DNA of 64,000 bases, taken from contig NW_023503941.1 in NCBI RefSeq assembly GCF_014529535.1, positions 1,832,645 through 1,896,644 on the forward strand, written 5' to 3'. The notes under the pieces are model-generated. The model was not told the origin of the DNA and did not search any database. It was given only the letters and a program-made list of their open reading frames with translations. The stretch is from Bradysia coprophila (taxonomy: Eukaryota; Arthropoda; Insecta; Diptera; Sciaridae). The translations under genes were made by a program, and so were the position numbers. Position 1 is the first letter of the stretch; each line of letters opens with the position of its first letter. Shown in pieces: positions 32,716-44,023 of the stretch.

Positions 32716-34533
32716 TGTTGAATCTCGAACGACTCATATGACGAGTGTTTTCACTCTACGAAAAGGCATAATCCAAGTATGCAATTAAAATGAAACAAAT
32801 CAAATTATCCTTGCAAATGGGTATAAATACGATGTTGTTCTCATAAAATATTCAGAATAAATACAACTGTTCAGCGGGCAACAAGCCCCGATAGAAGTGT
32901 CTCAACGTAGGGCTCTTAGTACGACATAACTAAAGCCAGTTGGAAAGTAGAAGAAGTGTTATTGGCCCAAGCAAAGCCACCGAAAAGGAAATTGCCCTTC
33001 ATAAGTAGTTGAAGGTTCCAGTTTCAACATTTGGCGCCCCCGGGTGGACCTTTGTTTGGGCGTCAAAGAGAGATTGTAACAAATGGCCTGGGTGGTGAAG
33101 AACGTTTGGTTGAAAAGCAGAGAAACGGCTTGGGTGGCGGTAACGTTCGAAATATTACGAAGTGATTCGGACTTTTAACAATCTTGCTGAAGCAGCATAT
33201 TGGTCCTTATCGACTTCAATTGTCGACTTGTTGGCATCATAAAAAATTGGCCGATTGGTCATCCAGTTGTCAAGCGGTTTCATTGGTCATCAAATGGTCA
33301 AGCGTATATATATCAGGCAGTTGGTTAAATTAAGTTCGTTGGTCAAATGCAACTCAGGAAGTCATTTGGTCAGACACAATCGAAAAGTCGTTGGTCGAGC
33401 ATCCAATGCACGTAAGACATTCATTGGTATGACATCGTCACAAACGCAAATCGAAAAGTTGTTGGTCGAGCAGACAATGCACATAAGACATTCATTGGTC
33501 TGAGATCGCCACAAACGCAAATCCAGAAAGTCGTTGGTCAAATGCAACTCAAGAAGTTATTTGGTCATACGCAATCAAGAAATTGCTGGTCAAGCGCAAC
33601 TCAGAGACGTCATTGGTCATAGGTCGTCTACAAGAAGTTGTTAGTCAAGCATAACAATTCAATCATTGGTCGCTCAAGAAGTTAAGAGCCAGTGGTGAAC
33701 AAGCATAACAATTCAATCATTGGTCGCTCAAGACGTTAAGAATCAGTGGTGGATCGAAAAAGTCGTTGGTCAAATGGAACTCAAGAAGTTATTGGTCAAA
33801 CGCAATTTAAGCAAGTCGTTGGTCGAGCATCCAATGCACGTTAGACATTCATTGGTATGAGTTCGTCACGAAGGCAAATCAAGAAGTTATTTGGTCAGAC
33901 GCAATTCAGAAGTAGTTGGTCAATGGAATTCAAGAAGTCGTTGGTAAACCGCGACTCAACATTGGTCAAGCGCAAATTCAGAAATCGTTGGTCAAATAGG
34001 ACATTGTTGGTAAACCACAAGTCAAGCAGTCAATTGGTCATAAGAAAATTCATTGTCGCATCGTAAAAACGAGTGGCAACATATCGGTTCGCATCAAATG
34101 CAACTCAAAGAAGTCGTTGGTCAAATGGGACTCCAAGAAGTCATTGGTCAAATGTAAAAGTTGAGTCATTCAAAATTGAGTAATTTTTACTATACGTAAA
34201 AATGGTGGGAGTATGTTGAATCTCGAACGACTCATATGACGAGTGTTTTCACTCTACGAAAAGGCATAATCCAAGTATGCAATTAAAATGAAACAAATCA
34301 AATTACCCTTGCAAATGGGTATAAATACGATGTTGTTCTCATAAAATATTCAGAATAAATACAACTGTTCAGCGGGCAACAAGCCCCAATAGAAGTGTTT
34401 ATGTCTCAAAGTAGGGCTCTTAGTACGACATAACTAAAGCCAGTTGGAAAGTAGAAGAAGTGTTATTGGCCCAAGCAAAGCCACCGAAAAGGAAATTGCC
34501 CTTCATAAGTAGTTGAAGGTTCCAGTTTCAACA
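32716..34533 (+). mobile_element. non-autonomous LTR retrotransposon
   Basis: Two nearly identical LTRs, 32716-33029 and 34214-34533, begin TGTTGAATC and end TTTCAACA. Each LTR carries a TATAAATA motif (32822 in the first) and a downstream AATAAA (32856). The flanks TACCA (32711-32715) and TACCT (34534-34538) form an imperfect 5-bp duplication. A primer-binding-site-like TTGGCGCCCCCGGGTGGACC follows the 5' LTR at 33031. The 1.18-kb interior has no gag or pol and consists mostly of a TTGGTCA-containing minisatellite. The 3' LTR has a 6-bp insertion relative to the 5' one. Confidence 0.85.
33245..34160. repeat. degenerate TTGGTCA minisatellite inside the LTR element
   Basis: Roughly thirty irregular units of about 25-36 bp, each built on CATTGGTCA or CGTTGGTCAAATGCAACT followed by CAAGAAGT. 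The open frames here are products of the repeat. Confidence 0.8.
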
Positions 34534-34538
34534 TACCT

Positions 34539-35648
34539 ATCTCAAAACACTTGACGAAAGTTTCTATGCCGTTCGTATTGACAATGTAACATCTAGTAGG
34601 TAAAACCAATATTTTTAATGCGCGCCTGAACTGCTATTGGTTGAAGTTACTCAAAGCTGTAAACTTTGGGGAGGACACGCTATTATCATCAAATGTGGCC
34701 CGAAAAACTAATCTTATTTATAAAACAAAGTTACAGTCGACGTCAGTAAATTTGCTTAAGCTGTTTTACAGCTGGTCTACTAATACAATCAAAATCGGAT
34801 ATAAGTGTGAACCCGCACGCGCGTTGCAAAACCGTATAAAGACGTATAAGTTGGTTTGAATGAGTGAACCAACACTGAAAAAAACAACTATAGTTGCTGA
34901 CGCTTACTGTAGTTGATAATAATAGATTGTGGATTGGAGCACTATTTCACAGGTCTCTCAATGATTGACGCTGTCGGCAAGTCGGTCACTTCTGTCTCTC
35001 AACCGAACAATATTTTCATGGATCGAAAATTTAATTTCCTAACAAATGATTTTGATTTTTAAATTTCGTATATCAAAACACCGACTCGAAAGCAGTGCCA
35101 TCACTGATTTTTGCGGTAGTGACGATAACAATTTTCACAATCTATACAACCCAGTCCACATCCCGGAATCATAGCTGCTGGGAAAAATTATATCAATTGG
35201 AAGCAAGGATTCACCGGAAGTGGCAATTGACTGGGATACTCAATTTCCGGAAAAAAGACGGCGAGACAGCAGGTTCCAGATCATTCTCATAAAGTAGCAA
35301 ACCATATGGCCAGTGCGACCCTGGTTAACAGATGAACTAGCCTTCAGCGAAAGGCTTAATGAGTCATAGGCTCCTTTCTGCTGGTTTGAAGTCTAGGTTT
35401 CAGAAGGGATTAACGAAACGAAGCACCTCGCGATGCAACGGAATGTAGATATCTAATTCAGACAATCAGGGGACGAAACACTACCTTTCTCATCACTGAG
35501 GAAAGTGTGCCAGTAAGTATATGAGAAACGTTGTGATAACGGAGACAAATTGAACCAAGCGATTCGAATTTGTTATTTTCTCCTCTCAGAGAAATAATAT
35601 CAGAATTTATTTTTGAAAAAATTAATATCAAAAGAATTATCTATAGAT
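34539..35648. other. no gene recognised; probably interior of a hAT copy
   Basis: 34740-34860 shares CCGTATAAAGACGTATAA with the palindrome at 56795-57193. The hAT terminus at 36587 suggests that DNA before 35669 belongs to that element, but its other end was not located. An open frame at 35095-35292 lacks an ATG and is not convincing. Confidence 0.35.
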
Positions 35649-35669
35649 CAATTAAATAGAACGAAAATG

Positions 35670-36516
35670 ACTCAGACTCAGACTCAGACTTCACATCTTG
35701 AGCTGGGGACCAGGCCCTGATCCCAGTCAGGCTCTCTTAGAACAGCAAGGGAAAAGCACATTGTGTTTTCCTGTTACTCTTCGGCCATTCAAGCTGTCCA
35801 GAGACTGTCCTGGTTGTCTCTCGAGAATTCACCAGGCCAGTCTATAAGGTCTGCAGCGCTGGGCCGCCACTCAAGTTGCTAGAACTTATATACCTCTGTA
35901 TGTTACAGAGGTAACTAACAACAACTGCCGCCGCTCGGTCTGACAGTCGGACTAGCTACAAATGTTATCTTTCATTTAGTCAATATAGTCAGTCGAATTA
36001 CCTCTCTGGCCAGTGCACTTACTACACACTTAGCTACCCGCCATCCTCGCGTTCCTTCCTTGTCGCTGTCTGCTCGTCTGTTCCAATCTGCGCGGTTTGG
36101 TGACGTTCTTCCTGCATTTCCATTCAACCTTTGTATATTCCAACAAGTTCAGCATCCGCCCTCATTCAAACGTACGCGGCTCATCCTACTTTACTCTACT
36201 AAATCTTTTCATTCAAAAAACTTCAATACATTCAAGTACCTGTCCTTACAGTTTACCTGCTTCCGTGCTTCCGGCTTTCACGCAACACCATTCATACAAA
36301 CCATACCATTCATTCAGTCCAGCGCAACTTCAACGTGACACTTTCCATCCTGCCACTTTCCTGTACTGGAACGTTACTTAAATTGACCTACCACACACCA
36401 TAGCCCTCGAACACGAAACTGCCATAATGCAGCGTACCAGAAATACATTCACAAAATTTCACCACAAGCTACAGACAATCCACGGTGAGCCAGTAAATGA
36501 CGAAAGACGAATCCTC
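35670..36516. mobile_element. retroposon with 21-bp target duplication
   Basis: A 21-bp exact direct repeat (35649-35669 and 36517-36537; contains AATTAAATAGAACG) flanks an 847-bp insert. The left end is a (GACTCA)n tract (35670-35690), the probable 3' tail of a minus-strand non-LTR copy. No RT frame was seen, so it is a SINE or LINE 3' fragment of unknown family. Confidence 0.7.
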
Positions 36517-36537
36517 CAATTAAATAGAACGAAAATG

Positions 36538-36587
36538 GCGCTGAAATTAGGTTAGACCATGGCGCTGAAAACGGTAATCCGGCCCTG
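36538..36587. mobile_element. hAT terminus (other end not found)
   Basis: The sequence ends TAATCCGGCCCTG, preceded by GGCGCTGAAAACGG. This is the complement of a start like CAGGGCCGGATTACCGTTTT, close to the left end of the 4706-6691 element, so a related hAT copy hosts the 35670-36516 retroposon. Confidence 0.6.
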
Positions 36588-36916
36588 GGTGTATATATTA
36601 TACGAGACTCATCGTTTTTGCATGAGTTGCAAACTAAGCTCTTCGGTTCTTACATTTTTATTAAATGTTACCATCAACTTAAGCTTGCAAAAGCAAACCA
36701 CTCCTTAAACTGACATGTCTAGTTTATGACTATGTCATCTGCTATTTGCAACTAAGATACGAATAAGCAATGAGCTGTGGTCACTCAACATTTGAAATAC
36801 TTTAATCATTATTGACATACGCTTGCCGATCCTGAAAGGTTAAAAAACTCTGCAATTTTTTGACATTGGCATGATCATCGCTTAACTATGAAACAATATG
36901 GTTCATTACGGCTATA
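36588..36916. other. no recognised feature
   Basis: Short AT-rich gap with no gene or repeat seen. Confidence 0.3.
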
Positions 36917-37107
36917 GGTTTGTTCCAAGGCTGTATGAATTGTCAAATTTGATCCATAGAACCATAACCTCAAAAATATTTGTGTGTAAATCTCGTAGGC
37001 GACGTTGCCATATTTGTATGATACATCACGAAGGCGATGTTGCTATGGATCAAATCATCGTGGTTCGGGTTGTCAAAGTTCGTGTTTACAGCTATTTGGA
37101 ACAAACC
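36917..37107. mobile_element. 191-bp MITE with TA target duplication, copy 1
   Basis: The ends are GGTTTGTTCCAAGG and its near complement, flanked by TA on both sides (36915-36916 and 37108-37109). The open frame spanning it (36898-37215) follows the hairpin and is not treated as a gene. A relative lies at 56406-56541. Confidence 0.7.
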
Positions 37108-37500
37108 TATATCAATGATAGCTTTCATCGTCAAATGTTTATCCAAAATTTAATATTGATGAAGAGTAAATTTATAGTTCTGGAGTTTGCTTTGGATGAA
37201 AGCCTTCTCATGTAACCACCACAAAAATACAAATAAAATAGAAGTCATATTTTTAGGCTCACAAACTAGTGACATTTTTATAGTTTCAATTGATTCGATA
37301 GAAAATTATCAGATCAGAATAAGTCATGATTGTGGATTCTACCCAATGACTATGCAATTTTGCTGAAGAAGCCGTGGACATAACTTTTTCCAAATTTTTT
37401 CTGATTTTTCCAAGTCATTGTATTATGACCTCACTTGACCTTGTTTTTCTCTACTCCTCTCTCTTTCTCTTTCAAATCAAACAACAACAACAACAATAAT
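37108..37500. other. no recognised feature
   Basis: AT-rich; a (CAA)n tract at 37478-37496 precedes the next element. Confidence 0.3.
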
Positions 37501-38707
37501 AAACGAGCCGTCAGAACAGTCGGAGCGTTTGCTGCGACTGAGCCCCGTACGAACCCGTACATCTATTGCGCACGTGACCCTAGTTCGTCCGTAGCCCTAC
37601 TCTTCCCGTAAACGTCGGTAAAGTAAAATTCTTATGAAATTTGTACGTCTTAAAAATTGCGCATAGCGCAATTACGAAGCCCCGTACGATTTTCCTTTCA
37701 AACGTAACACAAATTTCAAATTGACCTACAATTTCCTCAGTCCTATATTTAACCTATATTTACCTATAAATAAACAATTTACTGATAAATATGCTAGTAT
37801 ATAGCTCAAAATAACTATCTATACCGTTATATAGCTCAATATAGCTGTATATAGATATTTGGGATCCTTGAAACACCACACACACATACCCAATCACTTC
37901 CCACTGATCAATAACTTTGTAAGAATTATTTTCACCGATTTCTATTGTTTTTACAAAAATCCAAAATGGCGGCCGACGGCCATTTTGTTAGGAGGTGGAA
38001 AGTAGTACGGCTGCTTTACATTCGTTAGTACCTTTCAAACAAAAAAAAATTCATGAAATTTGGTCAAATTTTACTCGAGATATTAACAAAAAACACCACC
38101 TTCACTCTACGGCCGAGTAGCCTCATATAAGCTCACTCCAAGAGACCTAGCTCACGCTCCGGTGAACCGAATTTCATGAACTTTTTTTCCCTGATTGGTA
38201 CGGTCAATACCTATCTAATAAAGCAAAATTTATCTAAATCCGTTAAACTTTGGCCAACGTTCAAGCAAAAACGGGTTGCCGCCCTGTACCTAGTTCACAC
38301 CAAGGGGTCTAACTCACGAGTCGGTCATCCAATTTCCGAAAACTTTTTTTTCGTCGATCGGTATTGTAAATACCTTTCATTTGACGTATCACTTACAAGT
38401 GTAGCCTTTAAATGGCCAGAGATATCTTCGGAAAACGTTAAATCACTTATGGGGCCCCAGCTCGGGAGGGGTCGACCCAAAATCGCCTATCTTCGAACTT
38501 AGCCTCACTATTTTGACTATCTTTCAGGGAAAAACAAATTTTGAAATCGGATTTGATTTACTCAAGATATCGACGTGACAGACAGACGGACAGACGGACC
38601 AAATTTTTATTGCGGATTCGTTATCTATGAACATAGGCAAACACTTTGCCCTTACCGTCTGCTTCGAATTCCATCAATTAAGCCCCTTCGTACTTCGTAT
38701 GGGGCTA
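37501..38707 (+). mobile_element. Helentron/DINE-1-like element, copy H2
   Basis: The 5' start (AAACGAGCCGTCAGAACAGT), the GAGCCCCGTACGA block, the GACAGACGGACAGACGGAC tract (38580) and the 3' hairpin ending CGTATGGGGCTAAAAA are all present. Its middle differs from H1 and carries a TATATAGCT-rich segment (37790-37860) and a block shared with H6 (54295-55343). Confidence 0.75.
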
Positions 38708-38944
38708 AAAAGCTCATTCGATACGTTATGAATGTAGATTGAGATTCATGATGTTCAAAATCACAGTAAATGTTGCACGACAGTTGATGACAAAACTGGT
38801 TTGATTTCAACGGTTAAACAGTAGGTGATGTTCGACACCGCAGTACGTTTTCAAATCTCGTGAAGATACCTGCCCACATTATACTCACTGAAATCATTCA
38901 ATTTTTTATTATATTGCAACCATACTGTTAATATTATCATTGAA

Positions 38945-41900
38945 ATGAAGGTTTTGATTGCAATTTCGCTGTTGGCTTTGGTGAATGTTGCACCTTCAAT
39001 GTGTTCTGTGTCGGCAAAATTTAAAGAGTTCGAGATCATCCCGGACATCCTTAATGTCGCACCATCGAAACTTATTGAGGTATGAAATTCTCAGATTCAT
39101 TTTGTCAGTTGATTATTTCCAATCGAATTCCTCGACTGTAACGGAATTGTGATCGTATTGGCTTTCATGCAAGTTCATTAGAAATATTGTAGATAAATGG
39201 ATTTTTTTAGCCCCGTACGAAGTACGAAGGGGCTTATAGGATTACGATGCCGTGTGTAATTGATGGAATTCGAAGCAGACGGTAAGGGCAAAGTGTTTGC
39301 CTATGTTTATAGATGACGAATCCGCAATAAAAATTTGGGCCGTCTGTCCATCTGTCCGTCTGTCCGTCTGTCCGTCTGTCCGTCTGTCCGTCACGTCGAT
39401 ATCTTGAGTAAATCAAATCCGATTTCAAAAATTTTTTTTTTCCCTGAAAGATAGTCAAAATAGTGAGGCTAAGTTCGAAGATGGGCATATTCGGGTCGGC
39501 CCTTCGTGAGTTAGGGCCACCTAAGTGATTTAAGGTCTTTTGGTGATATTTATGGCAAAATAAACGATGGAAATGTAAATGACACGGCAAATGATAGGTA
39601 TTGTCAATACCAATCCAGGAAAAAAAAGTTTTTTAAAATCGGGTGAGTGGACCGTGAGTTAGGGCCTTAGAAGTGAAAAGCTACTAGGGCCCTATGTGTA
39701 TTTTACATATAACTCGAGCAAATTTCATCCGTTTTTCGTAATTTTTGTTTCATTTGGAAGGTAATCAAAGGCCGAATAGAATGTAGTTGAAAAAAAATTA
39801 AATTTGGGTCCTTGGCCTAATTCCGCTACTAGGGCCCTATGTGTATTTCACATATAACTCGAGTAAATTTCATCCGTTTTTCGTAATTTTTGTTTGATTT
39901 GGAAGGTAATCGAATGCCGAATAGAATGTTGTTGAAAAAAAATTAAATTTGGGTCCTTGGCCTAAGGCCGCTACTAGGGCCCTATGTGTATTTTACATAT
40001 AACTCGAGCAAATTTCATTCGTTTTTCGTAATTTTTGTTTGATTTGGAAGGTAATCGAATGCCGAATAGAATGTTGTTGAAAAAAAAATTAAATTTGGGT
40101 CCTTGGACTAAGGCCGTTACTAGGGCCCTATGTGTATTTTATATATAACTCGAGCAAATTTCATCCGTTTTTCGTAATTTTTGTTTCATTTGGAAGGTAA
40201 TCAAAGGCCGAATAGAATGTTGTTGAAAAAAAATTAAATTTGGGTCCTCGGACTAAGGCCGCTACTAGGGCCCTATGTGTATTTTACATACAACTCGAGT
40301 AAATTTCATCCGTTTTTCGTAATTTTTGTTTCATTTGAAAGATAATCGAACACCGAATAGAATGTTGTTGAAAAAAAAATTAAATTTGGGTCCTTGGACT
40401 AAGGCCGTTACTAGGGCCTTATGTGTATTTTACATATAACTCGAGCAAATTTCATCCGTTTTTCGTAATTTTTGTTTCATTTGGAAGGTAATCAAAGGCC
40501 GAATAGAATGTAGTTGAAAAAAAAATAGATTTGGATCCTCGGACTGAGGCCGATACTAGGCCTATGTGTATTTATACTCAATAAATTAAAATTTTAGGGC
40601 TATTTGAAAGTTTTGTTTTATTTGAAAGGAACGTCGTACGGGGCTTCGTAATTGCGCTATGCGCAATTTCTAAGATGTACACATTACATAATAATTTTAC
40701 TTTAACTACTTTAACCGGCGCATAGGCTTACGGTCAAAGTAGGGTGACAGACGCACTAGGGTCACGTACGCAATAGATATACGGGTTTGTACGGGGCTCA
40801 GTCGCAGCAAACGCTCCGACTGTTCTGATGGCTCGTTTTTCAATGATTTAAACTCACGCCATGACATACATATCTGTTTCTGCGCTGTTATCAACCATAA
40901 TCAAACAACATTGTCATCATGTCCGGAGCGTTAGCGGAGGACTTGACGCAGTCTAACTTCCAAAAAAAGAACGAAGAAATTTTTTTGAGACGCGGCAACT
41001 ATATATAGGCGAGAATTTAAGTTTCTTTCCTTTGGCCTGTATCACCACAAATCCTATTCTATCTTATTCGCGCTTCAAATACGAGCAAAACGAGCTATCA
41101 CTCGACTATGTAACTTTTAAATTGCCGGAGATACATCGTTTTGAAGTTGGTCATTTTGATAGAAAATGCACCAAATTAACGTTTTCCAAACAATCAAAAT
41201 CTTTCAACTTACTCTGTATGTTTCTATCTGTCTATCTATCGACGGTCGATTTCGGAAACTAGTCAGCCAATCTCCATGAAATTTTGCAGGAACCTCAGGG
41301 TGGGCATAAAAATGAAAATGTGATACGCCATTACCCCAGGAAAAACCAGAATTTTGTTTTATTGGCCTCGAGGTGGTTTCTGAGTGTGGTTTTCGAGGGT
41401 CGGGAACGCGTTTTCGGCTGTAGCTTAGCTGTATTGAAACCTACAGAGGCGTGCGACCCATCAAATTAAAGGTATTCGTAACACGATTCGAACAAAAAAA
41501 TAATTTAAAAAAATCGGGTCAGATTCGTTTGAGCTAGAGTGATTAGAGTGACCAAATTTTGAGCTACTCGAGCGTAGGATGAAAGGACTAATATTTTTTT
41601 GGGTTATGAGAGATAGAGAATTACTTTCTTCGGCAAAGTCTCAGAGTTTTACGAGTAGAACAGAGGGGCATATGTGAAAAATGTCGAAAGTTGGAAATGG
41701 GTGGGTCAATTATGTTTTTAGAGGTATTTCTTGAATGGTGACAGATAGAGAGTTACTTTCTTCGGCAAAGTCTCAGAGTTTTACGAGTAGAACAGAGGGG
41801 CATATGTGAAAAATGTCGAAAGTTGGAAATGGGTGGGTCAATTGGGGTTTTGGAGATATTTCTTGAATGGTGGCAGATAGAAATTACTTTCGTCAAATTT

Positions 41901-43752
41901 TCGATTTTCGTCAAATTTTCTGAATTTCGTCAGATTTTGGAATTTCGTCAAATTTTCGATTCTTGTCAAATTTTCAAATTTCGTCAAATTTTAGAATTTC
42001 GTCAAATTTCGTCAAATTTTCGAATTTCGTCAAATTTCGGCAAATTTTCGAATTTCGTCAAATTTTCGAATTTCGTCAAATTTCGTCAAATTTTCGAATT
42101 TCGTCAAATTTTTGAATTTCAAATTTTCGAATTTCGTCAAATTTTCGAATTTCGTCAAATTTTCGAATTTCGTCAAATTTTCAAATTGCGTCAAATTTTC
42201 GAATTTCGTCAAATTTTTTAATTAAAACTGTAAACTGTTATAAAAAGCAGTGTTGACTACACTTCTAAAACGACTGATATCCCAACAAAAATCTCTTCGA
42301 GAAAAGTGTGACGCAGTCTTCGAAATACAATTTCTAAAATGAATGGTATCGCTAGAGTTGACGCTTTCAGCTTCGTTACGCAAAAATTAAATTTTACACC
42401 CAACTTTAGTTCAAACAAGCTGGCTTAGGTTTTCTCATCATCTGCCAAATAATTTTTACAAAAAAAAAATTAGACTGGAAACAACCAAAATTTTACCAAA
42501 ACAAGGCATCAGAACAGTCGGAGCGTTTGGCAGAGTGGCAGATGTTCAGGAACAGACCAGCAAGAAAATTTATCTGCCACATGCGACGCAGATTTTTTTG
42601 GTAAAATTTTGGTTGTTTCCAGTCTAAATTTTTTTTTGTAAAAATTATTTGGCAGATGATGAGAAAACCTAAGCCAGCTTGTTTGAACTAATTGGGTGTA
42701 AAATTTACTTTTTGGGTAACGAAGCTGAAAGCGTCAACTCTAGCGATATCATTCATTTTAGAAATTGTATTTCAAAGACTGCGTCACACTTTTCTCGAAG
42801 AGATTTTTGTTGGGATGCATAAATCGCTAATTTTTTAAATCGTTATTTAGTTATTTTCGTCATCGTTGACTTGCAGAGTTGCAAGTAGCAATTTAATAGT
42901 CTTGTACCGAAAGCATGACAATATAGTGATGTTTGTGTGAAGATTTATTATTAATTATAATCACTAATCACAGCGTAAAGTCGCGTCTATGTTTAACATT
43001 ATTGGTGAATAACGTTGAATTGCGCAAAATGGTGATTTTACGTTCAATGCCCTATTACCTGCTGCAGGTATTTTGTAAATTAATGGTGTGCGATGAAAGA
43101 TTTAAAACGTCTGAATCGCTGTATACTCTTCTTCATCGTCGTCGTGATCAACGAAATTTGAATTATTTTTGAATAAAATTTGGTCTAATCCACAGATCAC
43201 ATATCCCAGTGGAGCATCTGTAAATCTAGGCAACGAATTAACACCAACTGAAGTCAAAGACAAGCCAACACTAAAATGGGACCATGACGAAGACTCATTT
43301 TACACTGTGATTTTGAGCGATCCAGATGCACCGAGTCGAGCAAATCCAACCATCAGAGAAGTGCGTCACTGGTATGTTGTTAACATACCTGGAACTGACG
43401 TTGTCAAAGGAGAAACATTATTCGATTATATTGGTTCGGGTCCACCTAAGGATACTGGCTTGCACAGATATGTGTTCGTTGTTTACAAACAACCGGGAAA
43501 ATTGGAATTCGATGAACCAAGAGTATCAAATAGGTGAGACGAAACGGCTTCGAGAGTGTTGGTTGCAGTTTTGACTTAATTTTTACAATTATTTACCAAA
43601 GGAGTCGCACACAACGATGGAATTCGTCTACGTTGACATTTGCTGAAAAATATGGTCTCGGCGACCCAATAGCTGGAAATTTTTACCAGGCTCAGTACGA
43701 TGATTACGTACCAATTTTGCATGCTCAACTCTCGTCCGGCAATCGGGATTGA
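38945..43752 (+). CDS. secreted PEBP-family protein
   Basis: Exons 38945-39079, 43196-43533 and 43602-43752, GT-AG introns of phase 0 and 2, product 207 residues. Residues 1-24 are a signal peptide ([20 protein letters not shown]...). The mature part starts [11 protein letters not shown], typical of the PEBP N-terminus. The conserved ligand-pocket regions are present: SDPDAPSR (residues 86-93), HWYVVNIPG (103-111), [13 protein letters not shown] (127-139) and the C-terminal [14 protein letters not shown]. PEBPs bind anionic ligands such as phospholipid head groups; insect secreted members are found in antennae and haemolymph. The 4.1-kb first intron contains a Helentron-like copy, repeat unit U and a P1 palindrome. 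The join from exon 1 to exon 2 rests on phase and family continuity, not transcripts. Confidence 0.88.
39209..40836 (-). mobile_element. Helentron/DINE-1-like element, copy H3 (in PEBP intron 1)
   Basis: Complete minus-orientation copy: 3' hairpin AGCCCCGTACGAAGTACGAA at 39209 after a T run, a (GTCY)n core of about 45 bp (39347-39393), six 145-bp units, and the 5' end near 40836 (GTTCTGATGGCTCGTTT). A palindromic AATTGCGCTATGCGCAATT-like motif lies near the 5' side (40649). Confidence 0.8.
39681..40552. repeat. 145-bp tandem repeat, six units
   Basis: Unit starts at about 39681, 39826, 39971, 40117, 40262 and 40408. Each unit has TAACTCGAGCAAATTTCAT, a TTTTTCGTAATTTTTGTTT block and GCCGAATAGAATGT. 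Alternate units resemble each other in details, suggesting block expansion. Confidence 0.9.
40919..42270 (+). repeat. repeat unit U, copy 1
   Basis: Starts ATGTCCGGAGCGTTAGCGGA and matches 44024-45166 closely over the first 700 bp. It includes a TATATATAGGCGAG segment that resembles a promoter, an internal TTCGGCAAAGTCTCAGAGTT block (duplicated here at 41630 and 41760), and ends in the minisatellite at 41888-42216. The open frame starting near 41032 ([12 protein letters not shown]) recurs in copy 2 with frame changes and is not considered a gene. Confidence 0.8.
41888..42216. repeat. minisatellite, TCGTCAAATTTTCGAATT units
   Basis: Tandem 17-18-bp units, the complement of the 10877-11312 array. 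The [11 protein letters not shown] open frame is a by-product. Confidence 0.9.
42281..42814. mobile_element. palindromic MITE, family P1, copy 2
   Basis: Same arms as 10368-10876. The spacer between the arms is inverted relative to copies 1 and 3, and about 29 bp (42501-42529) match the 5' end of the Helentron-like family. Confidence 0.85.
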
Positions 43753-44018
43753 AAATTGACAAAAATGAATCAATTGCTTCGATTCTTGGAATTATTAAAG
43801 CGAAATGGAAATTAGAAATGAACTTTATTAATCTTTCATTGAATTACTTTTTCGACTAAGCCCAAAGAAATAGTTTTGAGATCACTTTCATAATATTATT
43901 AAGTTGCTGCACATACCTAACATAATATCACATGAACCAGTAAAAACTATTTTCTATTTCCGTTCAAACTCGAATCCGAGATGATCCATTACAACGGTTT
44001 GCTGGTGAAGACTTTATC
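43753..44018. other. PEBP 3' flank
   Basis: Downstream flank of the PEBP gene with no clear AATAAA; no other feature seen. Confidence 0.3.
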
Positions 44019-44023
44019 ATGTC

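Noticed and set aside
36060..36381. Two overlapping plus-strand frames of 92-94 residues
   Set aside because: They lie inside the retroposon 35670-36516, overlap in different frames, and match no known domain.
36898..37215. 105-residue open frame on the plus strand
   Set aside because: It spans a TA-flanked MITE whose inverted arms create it; no splice or family support.
38680..38707. Canonical Helitron 3' end (hairpin plus CTRR)
   Set aside because: The hairpin overlaps rather than precedes the CTAA, and the 5' flank is conserved beyond the TC; the Helentron/DINE-1 layout fits better.
39681..40552. CRISPR-like array of 145-bp repeats
   Set aside because: The units are contiguous without unique spacers, sit in a eukaryotic mobile element, and no cas genes occur.
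41032..41262. Open frame near 41032 recurring at 44132
   Set aside because: It lies in repeat unit U; the two copies change frame relative to each other and have no start or splice support.
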